A stretch of DNA of 64,000 nucleotides. Origin: Acanthococcus lagerstroemiae. Lineage: Eukaryota > Arthropoda > Insecta > Hemiptera > Eriococcidae. The translations under genes and the position numbers were made by a program. The notes beneath the pieces are model-generated. The model saw only the letters and a program-made list of their open reading frames with translations, was not told the origin of the DNA and made no database searches. Location of the stretch: assembly GCA_031841125.1 (NCBI GenBank), contig CM063108.1, forward strand, positions 4,564,683 through 4,628,682, written 5' to 3'. Shown piece by piece: positions 1 to 10,495 of this stretch; within the stretch, counting starts at the first letter, position 1; every line of letters begins with the position of its first letter.

Positions 1-300
1 GTATGTAAGTATCTGAGTAATTTTCCTGATTCTTTCATTTTAACCTGATTTATGGGAGCCATGATGTGAATTACACGTTTGATGGTATAAGCTTTTTCTG
101 TAGTGAACTACTAAAATAATTCTATGACTTTTAAACTTGGCGTACACATTTTTCTTCTGCTTGAAAATACTTCCAAGTCCTCGCCAAAATAAGGACCACT
201 CGACTTCCCGTGAGCTGCTATAGTATTTTTTAATTTTTTGTATTATATAATTGACATGACTGGTGAAGTTGTAAGTTTTCATTACATATCATACCTAAGT
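1..300. other. AT-rich flank, no gene seen
   Basis: No convincing reading frame, RNA gene or repeat boundary was recognised before the LINE fragment starts near 301. Confidence 0.5.
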
Positions 301-1058
301 ATTAATCTTTGATGGCTTCCCCATAGAGGACTTGGAAAGAGCGATCCCGCAGGTAGGAGGGGAGAATCTTGATAAGTTGTTCCGGCAGAATTTGACTGAT
401 TTTATGAAGTAGTCTAGTGTGCCAGACCCGATCAAATGCTTGGCTCACATCTATGATCAGGGTCGGAGAGTATTGCTTAGCTTCAAGTGACTGGCAAATG
501 CTGGTGGCGACGCGGGGTACCTGCTCTGTGGTCGAATGGTGCGACCTGAAGCCGAACTGATGTTCAGGAACTATGGAGAGTTTTGCAGTAACTTCCTATA
601 GGTGAGCTACATCAAATTTCTCAAACACTTTAGACATAGTAGGCAGTAGCGAGATCGGTCGGAATGACTCTGGCGTGTCTATGGGCTTACCCGGTTTCGG
701 TATCATTACGACTTTTGCCTGCTTTCATTGCCCACTGCTTGGGAATGTGGTTGGTTCGGAGAATGGTATTACCGACATAGGTAAGATAAACTCGCAGTTT
801 TTTGTGAACTTTTCTCAGAATGCGCACCGTGGTGAGGTCAAAGCCAGGTGCCTTTTGACACGAAGATTCCGTGTTTCTTAGACAAGATGCCTTTTCTAAT
901 TTGCTCTCAACCCGAGCCCTGGAATCCGCCCTTTCGAGCATTACCTCAGAGACGTCGGGGAGGCTGCTTGGGCTATCTTAGCCCGCTTCACTTCTTGCCG
1001 AAAAACCGGCCTAGGTCGAACATCTGGCGAGTTGCTACGTGGGATCGAACCCGGGAAC

Positions 1059-1072
1059 CAGCGGTGCTGTGA
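1059..1072 (+). repeat. hAT left terminal inverted repeat
   Basis: CAGCGGTGCTGTGA, an exact inverse of the right end. It directly follows the CCGGGAAC target duplication. Confidence 0.95.
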
Positions 1073-1610
1073 CCCCCTAAACCGTCTGAGGAAAACCCCC
1101 CTCATGAAGTATAGAATGACCCCCTCACCCTCATGAAAATGATGACCTACGAGCCGTGATTTTTGAGATTTCCTGATTTAAATTTTGAACCCTACCCCTA
1201 TGGCCTATTCTCTAAAATCAACCACAAAGTTGAATATTATGCTACACGACAGTAACAGCGACAGGCTTCTTGATAATTTAATGTGCAAATTAGAAATTAC
1301 GTTGCAAGTTGGAAGTTGCGCTGGTGCGAGATAAGGATAGCCGATTTTCAAGAATATTACTGCTGTCACCAGCTCAATAGACGAATTGCATATCAACGCA
1401 TGATAAGAAATCGATAACACTATTCTCGAGACGTCGAGAGGTGGAAAAAATGAGAAATTACTGGCCACTATTACGATATTTATCTGATCATTTTATTTGT
1501 AGTTGTTTGTTAGGTTGTTTCAATTATCAGCCTGGTTGATTTCTGTGTTTTATGTTATTGTTTTGTACAATTAATAATTGTGAGCGATTCATGCTTAAAA
1601 ATCCATCAAG

Positions 1611-4600
1611 ATGCCGAAAAATATTTTGTATAAATATAAGTGTAAGGAATTACTTTGCAATCAATTAATTCGTAGTGATAAATGGAATGAACATTGTCAA
1701 AAAAAACATAAAGTGAAGTATTTACGCGGACATGAAATAAAAAAAGAAATTACAGCAATTCGGCGAGCTTTGGGTTCTCCCTGGGAAGATTACACTGATA
1801 GAGCTGCTAGATCGGATTCCACAGTGGGCGAACAGTGAGTAAATATAATTGCAGCCTAATTTTATTTTTCTCCATTACCCATTAGTTTTGAACTTTTGAA
1901 TTGTTTGAATCAAAATATAAATAATCGGGTTAATTTTTGTATTAGGTCATCTTTATCGATGTCCCCTGATCAAACTAAGGAGTTGCCTGATCCTAAGATA
2001 GCGTCACCGTTGAGTCAAAGCTGCTCGCCAGAACCTAGTACATCCTTCATGCTAGATTCTGAAGCTGAAAGTAACTTTACCCCAGAACCAGAGGTCACTT
2101 CAGACGGGCAAGGTGCCACAATGGAATTTGAAATGGATGAACAAATGTAAGCAACAAATAAATGAGAGTAAATAAAAGCTGGAAAACTAAGGCATAAATT
2201 TATAGCTGTTTTTTCATTTTTCTTTGTTCTAGGCCTTCTTTCCCCAAAGCTAATGATGACATCGGTTGTGATCCATACGATTATGCCTCTAAAAAGCTGT
2301 CCGGTGACACCATCAATTTTTTAATTTCAAGAAAGAGCAGGATGAGCATTGATGAGAAGCACAAGTGGAAGTACAGAAATTTACCAGATGAGACGAAACA
2401 ACTTCGAACATGGTTAGTACATAGCGTCAAGAAGAAAGCAATTTTTTGCCTACACTGCTTGATTTTTGGTAGCCCACACACAACTCGCAGCATCAAGAGT
2501 TTTGCAATTGATGGATATTCTGACTGGCGTAATGTGTCAAGAGATGTCGAGTCACATGAAAAATCGGAATATCACCGGAACAGCGAAATTTCATTGATTA
2601 GGTGGAATTCTGGCCAAATGAGGATAGACAAAAAAATTATAGAAGAACACAATTACTGGGTAAATCATCATCGCAATGTCGTGTCTGTTGTAATCGATTG
2701 TATTCGCTATTTGACCCAGGAAATGATGGGATTTCGAAATTCTGAAAATACAAAAGGAAAACTTTTTAACCTATTTTCTCTTTTAGCTAAGTATAATGCA
2801 GACGCTCAAGTATATTTAGAAAAACTGAAGGAATACAAAGCAAAAGGAAAGAGATTACGTGTCAATTTTTTAGCCTACAAAAGCGTTATGACTCTAGCCT
2901 GCATAATGAGAGATATGGTGATCGAGATAATTTGCCGTAGAATTTCGGCAGGAAAATATTATTCTATAATTTTGGACGGTACGCAAGACTCCAGTAAAAT
3001 GGAAGCTACTGTACTGCTTGCTCGGTATATAGAAGGATTTGGCGATAGTTTGTCTGTCTCCCCTCATCCGGCTGCAGTTGAACGTCTACTAGCCATTTTC
3101 ACGTCGAAAGAAACCACAGGAAAAGTTTTAGCTGAAAAAACGCTAACTATATTGATGGAAAATAATTTAGATCCCAAAAATATAATCGGCCAAAGCTACG
3201 ACGGGGCTGGTAATATGCAAGGTAATATGAAAGGTGTGAAGACGTTGATTGAACGTGACTGCCCTATGGCCCTCTACATTTGGTGTCACTCGCACAGATT
3301 TAGTTTAACGATTGAAAAAACTGTGGAAATCGTCAAGTTGTGTAGACAGTTTTTTGGCATCGTAGAGGAATTATATGTATTTATGAGCGGACATCGACGT
3401 CATGGAGAATTTGTAGAAATTCTAAAAAAAAGTAAAAAAAATCGAGAAAATCCTGCTTTTTCAAAATTACGTCTGAAACGAGTTTGCACAACTCGGTGGA
3501 GCAGCAAATCTGCAGCATGTGCAACAATAGCCACTTGTTATGTTGAACTTTTCGAATGTTTAAATAGCATTGCTAATGATAAAACTGCGACCAAGGAAAC
3601 TACAGCATGTGCTTCGGGTTTGAAAATGAAAATTTCAAAGCTTGATTTTATTGCGCTCTTGAAAATAAATGTAACCATATTCAACATTCTGTCACCTGCA
3701 ACTATTATGCTGCAAAGTAAAATGATTGATTTTGGGTCGGCAACTACTATAATTGATACAGTAATCAAGAAATTGAAGGCATTGCGAACTGACGAGTCGT
3801 GGGATCAGTTAAGAAGTGAGATAACAGAAATTGCGACTGAATATGGTATAGTAGATGAAGAAAAACGAGTAATCCACAGAAAACGATTTCTTGATGAGAT
3901 GAACTTAGATTATTACCAACCAGCAGATAAATTTGAAAAACTGAAAGTTGAAGTTTTATATGAAATGATCGATTCTCTGGTTGTCCAAATTGAAGACAGA
4001 TTTAATAAAAATACATTACAAATTCTCAAAGATATGCAGATTTTCCACCATGAAAATTTAATGAAAGAAAACTACACCACAGAAGCCCAAAGTTTATGTC
4101 AGTATTATAATATTGATAGTGATGCCATTAAGAGGGAGTTAGAAGAATTCAAAGTTATCTATAAATCCATGGAAAAAGACATTGATGTTTCCGACTTGCT
4201 TCCGATTCCAAAAGTCGAAAAAGGAAGAGGAGAAGAAATACAAGTAGAACAAGAACTGGAAGAAAAAGAGGAGCAGCAAACTGATGAAGATGATGCGGAC
4301 GAAGAAGCAGAAAATGTTGAATTTTTCATCCTGAGAGGTTTTATAAAACCATTTAGGTTGCTGGCACAACTATCGAGTTTTAGCAATTTAAGTGTACTGT
4401 ATAAAATTTTGGTATCTCTCGCTGTTACAAGTTGCTCTGCCGAAAGAGCCCTCAGTAAAGAAAAAATTATTAAGTGTCCCATGCGAAGTACAATGCTAGA
4501 TGAGTGGATGTCGGCCATGATGATTCTAGCAGCGGAAAAGGACGTACTAGATACTATATCTAATTTTGAAATAATTGCTAAGTTGGCAGAAAAATCGTTT

Positions 4601-4627
4601 GCGTATGAAGCGCTGATTAAGAAATAA
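1611..4627 (+). CDS. hAT transposase, ZMYM/DUF4371 type, three exons
   Basis: The model is join 1611-1834, 1946-2146, 2233-4627, coding 939 residues plus stop; all junctions are GT-AG and keep frame. Exon 1 has a C-x4-C-x11-H-x4-H zinc finger. Around residues 200-225 lies a TTF-type zinc finger (FCLHCLIFG), which in this family helps bind DNA. A DUF4371-like RNase H-fold core follows, with a likely catalytic Asp in IILDGTQD near residue 390. The C-terminus (about residues 843-925, LAVTSCSAERALSKEK) is the hAT dimerisation domain. An acidic Glu-rich linker precedes it. The family cuts and pastes DNA in the nucleus. I see no premature stop, and the host element has intact ends, so it may still be active. 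The start ATG was chosen because it opens the zinc-finger exon. Related host genes are often labelled zinc finger MYM-type protein 1-like; the TIRs and TSD show this one is a transposon gene. Confidence 0.88.
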
Positions 4628-4787
4628 GTTTGTAATGCAGTATTAACATACCTATATTATACCATTTAAACTGTTTTTCAATATGCTCACTGGTTTTTTA
4701 TTCGTTTTTTTTTTCGTTTTTCACCGTTTTTTTTTTTGGCGGCCCCCCCTAAAATAGTTCTGAGTATTCATCCTCAGAAAAAGTCTC

Positions 4788-4801
4788 TCACAGCACCGCT
4801 G
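4788..4801 (-). repeat. hAT right terminal inverted repeat
   Basis: TCACAGCACCGCTG, an exact inverse of 1059-1072. It is followed by the second CCGGGAAC copy. Confidence 0.95.
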
Positions 4802-5013
4802 CCGGGAACTCCGGATTCCGAGACCAACGCGCTATCCACTCGGCCAACCAGACAAAGATAAACCTTGTTGACTTCTTTTGGTGTAAACAGTAGAATGGAT
4901 GCTTCACCATCCAGCCTGATTGTTGGTTCAATGTCCGATTTGATATTACTTGGCTGAAATGTATTTTCCAAGCGACCTCTCAACGTGGCGATGGACCTGG
5001 CCGGCGAAATACG

Positions 5014-5094
5014 CTACCACACTACCACACACTCACCAGATATTCTTATGTGCATGTGTGAAACCTGTTTACGAAAATTTTCGCAGAAATTAAT
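5014..5094. other. Short spacer between LINE insertions, including a target-site duplication
   Basis: GCAGAAATTAAT at 5083-5094 is repeated at 9615-9626, marking both ends of the LINE between them. Confidence 0.8.
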
Positions 5095-5269
5095 TTTTTT
5101 TTCAATGTATTTTATATTTGGAACTACCATTACAGTGTGGGTATCGACCAAATGTTACGAAAAATGGTTATACAACGGAAACTAAGAGAAGCGCAATCAA
5201 CTCTAGTAATTATAACAATCGAGATTCTATTACCCAGATGTTAATTCAAGTAACAAGATCCCAAGTATA

Positions 5270-5537
5270 CCCGTTGAAGATTTTGATGTGCGTATCCAAG
5301 TGGAACGCATTCGGAAAACCACTTCCACTACTACATTGATGAGCTCTGTATATAAAACGGGGTTAGATGCAAGAGTGGTAGTAAAGATACGTCGTCGGCG
5401 TAGCGCCACTGACATTCGCATTCCATGCGCGTGCGTTTTCTTTGAAAAGACAAAAGGTCGTAGTGGCATTTCCACTCTAATACGTGTACGCAGCGCAACT
5501 AGATTTTCATGTTTTTAGTGGGAAAATCTTCAACGGG
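5270..5537 (+). mobile_element. 268-bp MITE (copy 1), TA target site
   Basis: The inverted ends CCCGTTGAAGATTTT...AAAATCTTCAACGGG are flanked by TA on each side (5268-5269 and 5538-5539). It is inserted in the 3' part of the LINE. An inverted copy of the same length, identical in its inner translated part, lies at 44371-44638. A TA duplication suggests Tc1/mariner-type mobilisation. It contains a TATATAAA string. Confidence 0.88.
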
Positions 5538-8199
5538 TATCTTCTACAAAGACGGTGGGTATCATTACTAGTGTCAAGTAGTGTGATGGCTTCCACATTG
5601 GGATGACGGTGTAAACGTTGGTTGTAGGTGTTTACTCTTTGCGATATGACGTCTTCGACAGGGATAAGTTCGAGATCGGACCGAAGTTGAGCATTTGTAA
5701 TGTAAAACGGCGCGTTGGTGATCATGCGCATGATCTTATTTTGGAATCTTTCCACGATGAGGCGATTGGAGACAGCTGTTGATCCCCACAGTTCACAGCC
5801 ATAAGCCCAAGCAGGCTTGAAAATAGTAATGTATATGAGCCTCTTGTTAGCGAGGCTAAGTTCCGAACGAGGGCCAATGAGCCAGTAGAATTTTTTAGAC
5901 TGTCTGTTGAGTAGCTCTCTCTTCCTACGAACGTGTTCCTGCCAGTTGAGCTTGCAATCAAGATGCAAGCCCAAGTAACGAGCGTGGTTGGCGGGTGGAA
6001 TTATGTTTCCATCTATGTAGACCGGTATGTAGGAGTGAGGACGAATCGAGAAGTCAACTCGGGTAGACATTGTATCATTTAAGGCAATTTTCCAGTCTTT
6101 AGCCCAGCTGGATATACGATTTACTGTAGATTGCAGAGTCGCAACCGCGGATTCGTAGCTGTCACTACACGCAACTGCAGCAGTGTCATCAGCAAAAAGT
6201 GCCGTCACGGCGTTCTCGCTGACTGGTATGTCAGCCGTATACAATACATACAGGGTGGGTCCCAGGACTGAACCTTGAGGGACGCCTGCGCTAATTGGTT
6301 TCCAGTCTGAACTTTCAATGCCGACTTGGATGCTGAATGTTCGGTCCTGAAGGTAGGAGGCCATGAGTAGACATAGGTTCGACCGAAGCATCTTCTGCAG
6401 TTTGTACATAAGCCCTTGATGCCAGACCCTATCAAAGGCGTTACTGATGTCTAGGAAGACTGCTGGTGCGACCTGTTTCTTCTCAAGGGATTGCGAGATT
6501 GTGTGAACCAGACAGTGGACTTGTTCAACGGTGGAATGTTTTCCACGAAATCCAAACTGAATGGATGGTAGCAGTTGATTGGATTCTATTATAGGTTGGA
6601 GACGAGCGAGAACAAATTTTTGTCAAATATTTTTGAGATTATCGGCAGTAGCGAGATGGGGCGATAACTGGTTGCTAAGTCCGCTGGCTTGTCTGGTTTC
6701 CAAATGACAATCATCTTGGCTCTTTTCCAAGCCTTAGGAACATACCGTAGTCGAGGGGCCGCATTGAAGAGGTATGTTAATAGGACTATACCTTTTTTTG
6801 AGAGTTCCTGAATCATAATGGGTAGTATGCGGTCAGGACCAGGAGATTTTTTTCTTTCGAGTGAGTCAATCAAGCGCGCTACTACTCGCGGTGACGTGAG
6901 TCTAATAGAGGCACTGTAGTCTAACGGGGTATCGGGTAATATGACACTAGAGTTAATGTTGTTTGGTTGGAATACATTTACAAAATGCTGGGCGAGCGTG
7001 GCAGCTTTATCATGGTCACTTCTTGCCCATATGTTGTCTGATAGTTTGCGTAGAGGAGAGTTAACGGGTGGAGGACGACGAATATTCTTGGCTGCTTTCC
7101 ATAAAGAATAGTTGGCTTCCTTCAGTGGTGCGAGTTCGGAAAGATATTTTTGGAAGGAATTATTCTTCCACTGCTGAATGACTCGGGATGTGTCTTTGCA
7201 GAGCCGATTGAGTGTAAGCTTGTTGGATGGAGATCGATTTTGCTGCCAAATCTTGCGCGCGCGACGACGTCTCCTGATCAAACTCATGGTAAACTTAGGG
7301 TATTTGGGGTGATTTGACGAACTCATAATGGGTTTGGTACTGAGCTCACAGCTACGCTGTATAATGTCGATAATCTGATCCGCTTCACGTTCTAGATCGT
7401 CTGGAGTCTGAAGTTTGATACGAAGGTCGATCAGTTCGTCCAAGTGGGTGCGATAAGCATCCCAGTCCGTCGTTTTGTTAATTAACGAGGCTGGAGCTGA
7501 TACTGGAACCGGCAAATTTGAGACATTGAGTTCAACTGGTAGGTGATCAGAACCGAGGTCGACTATGCTGCTAGACTGCAAGTTACGCACAGGTATTCCT
7601 TTAACTGCAAAGAAGTTGATTGTATCAGGTAGTTTAGTGAAGTCAGTCGGCCAGTATGTTGGACCTCCTGGTGGGACTGTGAAACCATTGGTTGAGTTTA
7701 GAGCTCGATGGACTGAACGTCCCCGAGGGGAGGTCAGTCGTGAACCCCAAGCCGGATGCTTGGCATTAAAATCGCCACCAACAATCCATCTTGGACCAAG
7801 ATTGGTAAGAAAATTAGTGAATTCCACATCATTTGGCGTACAACGAGGGGGGCAGTAGATACTCCCTACATTGATATCGTGTTGATTATATCAAACTGTA
7901 ACAATAGCTGCCTGAATGCTGTTGGTAGAGTAGAAGCCAAGGTCGTGGTGTGGAAGTGATTATTTGATGATGACTGCAGAGCCACCTCTTTGTCGGCCAG
8001 AGGGGTGATTAGCACAATAAATGGAATAGTTTCAAAATTTTGGCAGGTTGGTATGGCTTATCAGGTGTGTTTCTGAAATTAACGCGATGTCAATACAGTT
8101 GTTGTGCAAAAACGATTCCAGTTCTATTTTGTGGGGAGCGAGTCCGTTAGCATTCCAAGTAACAAGCTTCAAAAATGTAGGCGATGTTGGTGAAGTCAT
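5507..8199 (-). pseudogene. LINE ORF2, AP-endonuclease plus reverse transcriptase (broken)
   Basis: The ATG at 8199-8197 overlaps the ORF1 stop as ATGA. The endonuclease domain shows WNANGL, SETHL, VGGDFNAKH and SDHLPV. The reverse transcriptase shows SYRPISLLP, QFGFRGKHST, LDISNAFDRVWH, PQGSVLGPTLYVLY and the catalytic FADD. In-frame stops near 7880-8040 and a frameshift near 6590-6630 inactivate it. The last codons are replaced by MITE sequence inserted at 5270-5537; the original 3' coding end and tail continue below 5270. The order endonuclease then RT, and the sequence blocks, fit the Jockey clade. Confidence 0.88.
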
Positions 8200-9438
8200 T
8201 TCTTATTTTTCTTGCAAGGGGGGCTAGGAGTTGTATTTGCTTCTAGTGATGCGATGCGTGTTTCTAAAGTAGTAAGCTTTTTCTCAATTTGAAGTTGAGA
8301 TGCTTCCATTCGTTCTAGGATAGCCATTATAGTATTATTGGCTGGGGTTGTTGAGGATTCAACAGCGACTGGTTGAACAGTGGGAATGTCAGAAGTGACT
8401 GCAGCATATGAGGCATTGTTACGAGTAGAACTTCTTGAAGAAGAGGATTTAATATGTTCAACAGCTGAAACCCTGTTAGCTTGACTGCTGGATGGAAGCT
8501 TACTCTGGTAGTACAGGCAACCACGGTAATTCGCTGTGTGGTTGCCTTTACAATTTGCACAGCGCGGTGGTGCATCTTTTGACTGCTTATAGTTCTTATA
8601 GTAACATGGTAATTGTCTCCACAACGTAGACATTTATATGGTTTGGTGCAGTAATTTGCAGTGTGGCCGATGTCTAAGCAACTCATGCATTGTGGTACAG
8701 CTTTAGTTTGCCTAGGATACTCGATAGTAATACAATGATCACATATTCGGTTCAGGTCTCGAATATTACGATTATTGTCACATACCTTGAGATCAACTTT
8801 GAAGAGAGCAAGCTTCACAATTGAAACTTTGCCTTCATGACGTCTTTTGGAGTGTACGTTCACGATGTTACGCACCTCGTGACCTGCAGCTGCGAGTTCA
8901 GTAATTATGTCATCGGTACTGACAGAGTGATGAAGCCCCCCAATAAAAACTGTAAAGGGCTTTTCTTCTCGTAGTTGATACGTATGGAACTTGACCTGTC
9001 CGATAATTTTGCGATCTTCCTCCGGTAGCTCGTTAAACTTATATAGTATCGTGCGGCAACTACGATATAATCATCCGAAGAGTTGAATGTAACTTTCATT
9101 TCACTATTTGCAAGACCTTTCATCTCTAGGTGGTTAACGCCATTTTATTTGAGCAACTTCGAGAATTCGCTGGCTGATTTTATGCCGCTAACATAGAAGG
9201 GGGGAGGTTTTCTTGAGCCAGGTGTCGATGGGTTTGGAGTCACTTCTGAGTTGGTGTCCATGGCTTGCGAAACATCCGACTTAGTTTGTTTGACAGGTCG
9301 GGTGAAACAACGTATTCCAGCCTTGTTTTTGAGCTGGGAATTTTCGGCTCGGAGGAGTTTAACCTCCTCTTGTAACTCACGAAGTTGTTGTAGAACGAGG
9401 TTCATTTCAGCGTTTTCGGTGGTGCCCATGACTGGCAC
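8196..9438 (-). pseudogene. LINE ORF1, gag-like nucleic-acid-binding protein (broken)
   Basis: Reading from 9438, the N-terminus contains a coiled-coil-like stretch (LQQLRELQEEVKLLRAENSQ). An in-frame TAA near 9145 and at least one frameshift around 8880-9070 break the frame. The downstream part matches the Jockey gag PRE_C2HC region, followed by CCHC zinc knuckles: C-x2-C-x4-H-x4-C in CMSCLDIGHTANYC, a second knuckle starting CLRC, and CANCKGNHTANYRGC. In intact elements this protein packages LINE RNA. It ends at 8196 in a TGA that overlaps the ORF2 start. Confidence 0.85.
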
Positions 9439-9626
9439 TGGCCCGAGGGCCGAACGCGTGATTTATAACCGATAACAGTAGCGCGTAATGTAGGAACTGC
9501 GTGTTTTGTATATAAAGAAAGGTGATAATAAGCAAGTTAAAACTGGCTGTTGAAACAACGATAACGGACACGAACGAACGCGGTTGTTGCTTCATGTAGC
9601 GTTAAAACGTAACTGCAGAAATTAAT

Positions 9627-10187
9627 GCGAAAAAATAGAATTTTGATACCTGTACAAAATTATAAAATTTCTCTTTTTCCCTCAATTTTTTCGGTACATC
9701 GCCGAGTGACAAGATGTAGGTACCAAAGGATTCGCCACTGAAATATAAGTAGTCTTCACTGAGGTATTGTAGACTCATATTCTTGGCTTACTCAACAGGA
9801 TAGTCAAACTGAAACAAAATTGCATCTCCTTCTCTCAACCTCACCTGGTTCGTGTCAAAACTGAAACTGTTGTAGCTGACCTTTTCCTTTCTTATCTCTC
9901 TACAACAACTTCGGTTTTCTCAGTATTGTGGTGACCGAGCTGCGCTCTTCCCGAATGGTCAAGGCATTGATATCGTAATATGCGATAGATATACCAACGA
10001 GTATCTCTCTCTTACTTCTCCTATCACGTTAGCTCTTCTTCGATATTTATCGACTTTTCCACTTTTCTGTGATTTCCTGGACCTATCAAGAGAGGGGGAA
10101 AACTCATCGTTGACGATTCGAGGAAATGCGGCAGCGAGGACTTGGTTCCTGGACAGCAAAGCGAGAAGATCCTAACGGATTATTGTT
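9627..10187. other. Unassigned intergenic sequence
   Basis: No conserved reading frame recognised. Mixed pyrimidine-rich sequence; it could include old LTR or other repeat material, but no boundaries were found. Confidence 0.35.
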
Positions 10188-10495
10188 AAGCCGGCTACAC
10201 ACATGCGGCATTCGCCGAACTTCGAATCACGAATGTTCGTCATATGCCGAACATCTAGTGGTGTGTGTATGGCAATATTTGGCATTTGGCGTGTGAGAGG
10301 CACGCTCGCCGAATGCCGAACATTTTTCATCCGTTGTCGGTAAACTGACGCGAGTCAAAGGAAACAATCCCAAAACATTCGACGTTTGCCGAATTCACGC
10401 ATAGTGTTTAGAGGTGCATTTGTGATATTGCGAACGTTCGAGAAGTATGCCGAACGTTCGTCATTCGGCGAATGTCGCATGTGTGTAGCCGGCTT
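10188..10495 (+). mobile_element. 308-bp MITE with long inverted ends
   Basis: The ends are inverted copies of about 32 bp: left AAGCCGGCTACACACATGCG, then GCATTCGCCGAA; the right end ends GTGTGTAGCCGGCTT. Further inverted copies of ACATTCG/CGAATGT-like motifs lie inside. No clear target duplication was found, so the superfamily is uncertain. Confidence 0.8.

Larger units (their letters stand above)
1059..4801 (+). mobile_element. Complete autonomous hAT transposon (3743 bp)
   Basis: The ends are perfect 14-bp terminal inverted repeats, CAGCGGTGCTGTGA at 1059-1072 and its reverse complement at 4788-4801. They are flanked by the perfect 8-bp target duplication CCGGGAAC at 1051-1058 and 4802-4809. 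An 8-bp duplication with CA...TG ends is diagnostic of the hAT superfamily. The interior carries one spliced transposase gene with no stop or frameshift. The element sits inside the box B region of a SINE. Perfect ends, perfect duplication and an open gene suggest recent insertion. Confidence 0.95.
889..4849 (-). mobile_element. tRNA-derived SINE (copy A), split by a hAT element
   Basis: Read on the minus strand, the head at 4810-4849 looks like a tRNA with a box A (GGCCGAGTGGATAGCGCG). The box B half and SINE body lie at 889-1058 (GGGTTCGATCCC, ending in AAATTAGAAAAGGC). It matches SINE copy B at 19836. Flanking near-repeats AGACAAGAT (880-888) and AGACAAAGAT (4850-4859) look like its target-site duplication in the LINE. 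About 210 bp of SINE remain once the hAT element is subtracted. Confidence 0.8.
301..5013 (-). mobile_element. Jockey-like LINE fragment, split by nested insertions
   Basis: On the minus strand, 301-879 encodes the middle of a non-LTR reverse transcriptase: a KAPGFDL block, then PISLLP, then QFGFRSHHST and a VSQAFDRVWH block. The preceding part of the same reading frame (LENTFQPSNIK, then FTPKEVNKV) lies at about 4860-5013, across the SINE and hAT insertions. It is a 5'- and 3'-truncated, frameshifted relic, related to but distinct from the longer LINE at 5095-9614. The exact outer ends were not resolved. Confidence 0.8.
5095..9614 (-). mobile_element. Full-length Jockey-type LINE, decayed
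   Basis: The insertion is bounded by a 12-bp direct repeat, GCAGAAATTAAT (5083-5094 and 9615-9626). The minus-strand 3' end finishes in an A-rich tail next to 5095. It carries ORF1 (gag-like, zinc knuckles) and ORF2 (endonuclease plus reverse transcriptase). After subtraction of the 268-bp MITE and its duplicated TA it is about 4.25 kb, the usual size for Jockey elements. Stops and frameshifts in both ORFs show it is no longer autonomous. Confidence 0.9.

Noticed and set aside
4159..4518. Minus-strand ORF inside the hAT transposase
   Set aside because: Shadow of the acidic Glu/Asp-rich coding stretch on the plus strand.
5288..5518. 76-residue protein repeated at 44390-44620
   Set aside because: Identical because both are the same MITE; no start context, domain or conservation independent of the element.
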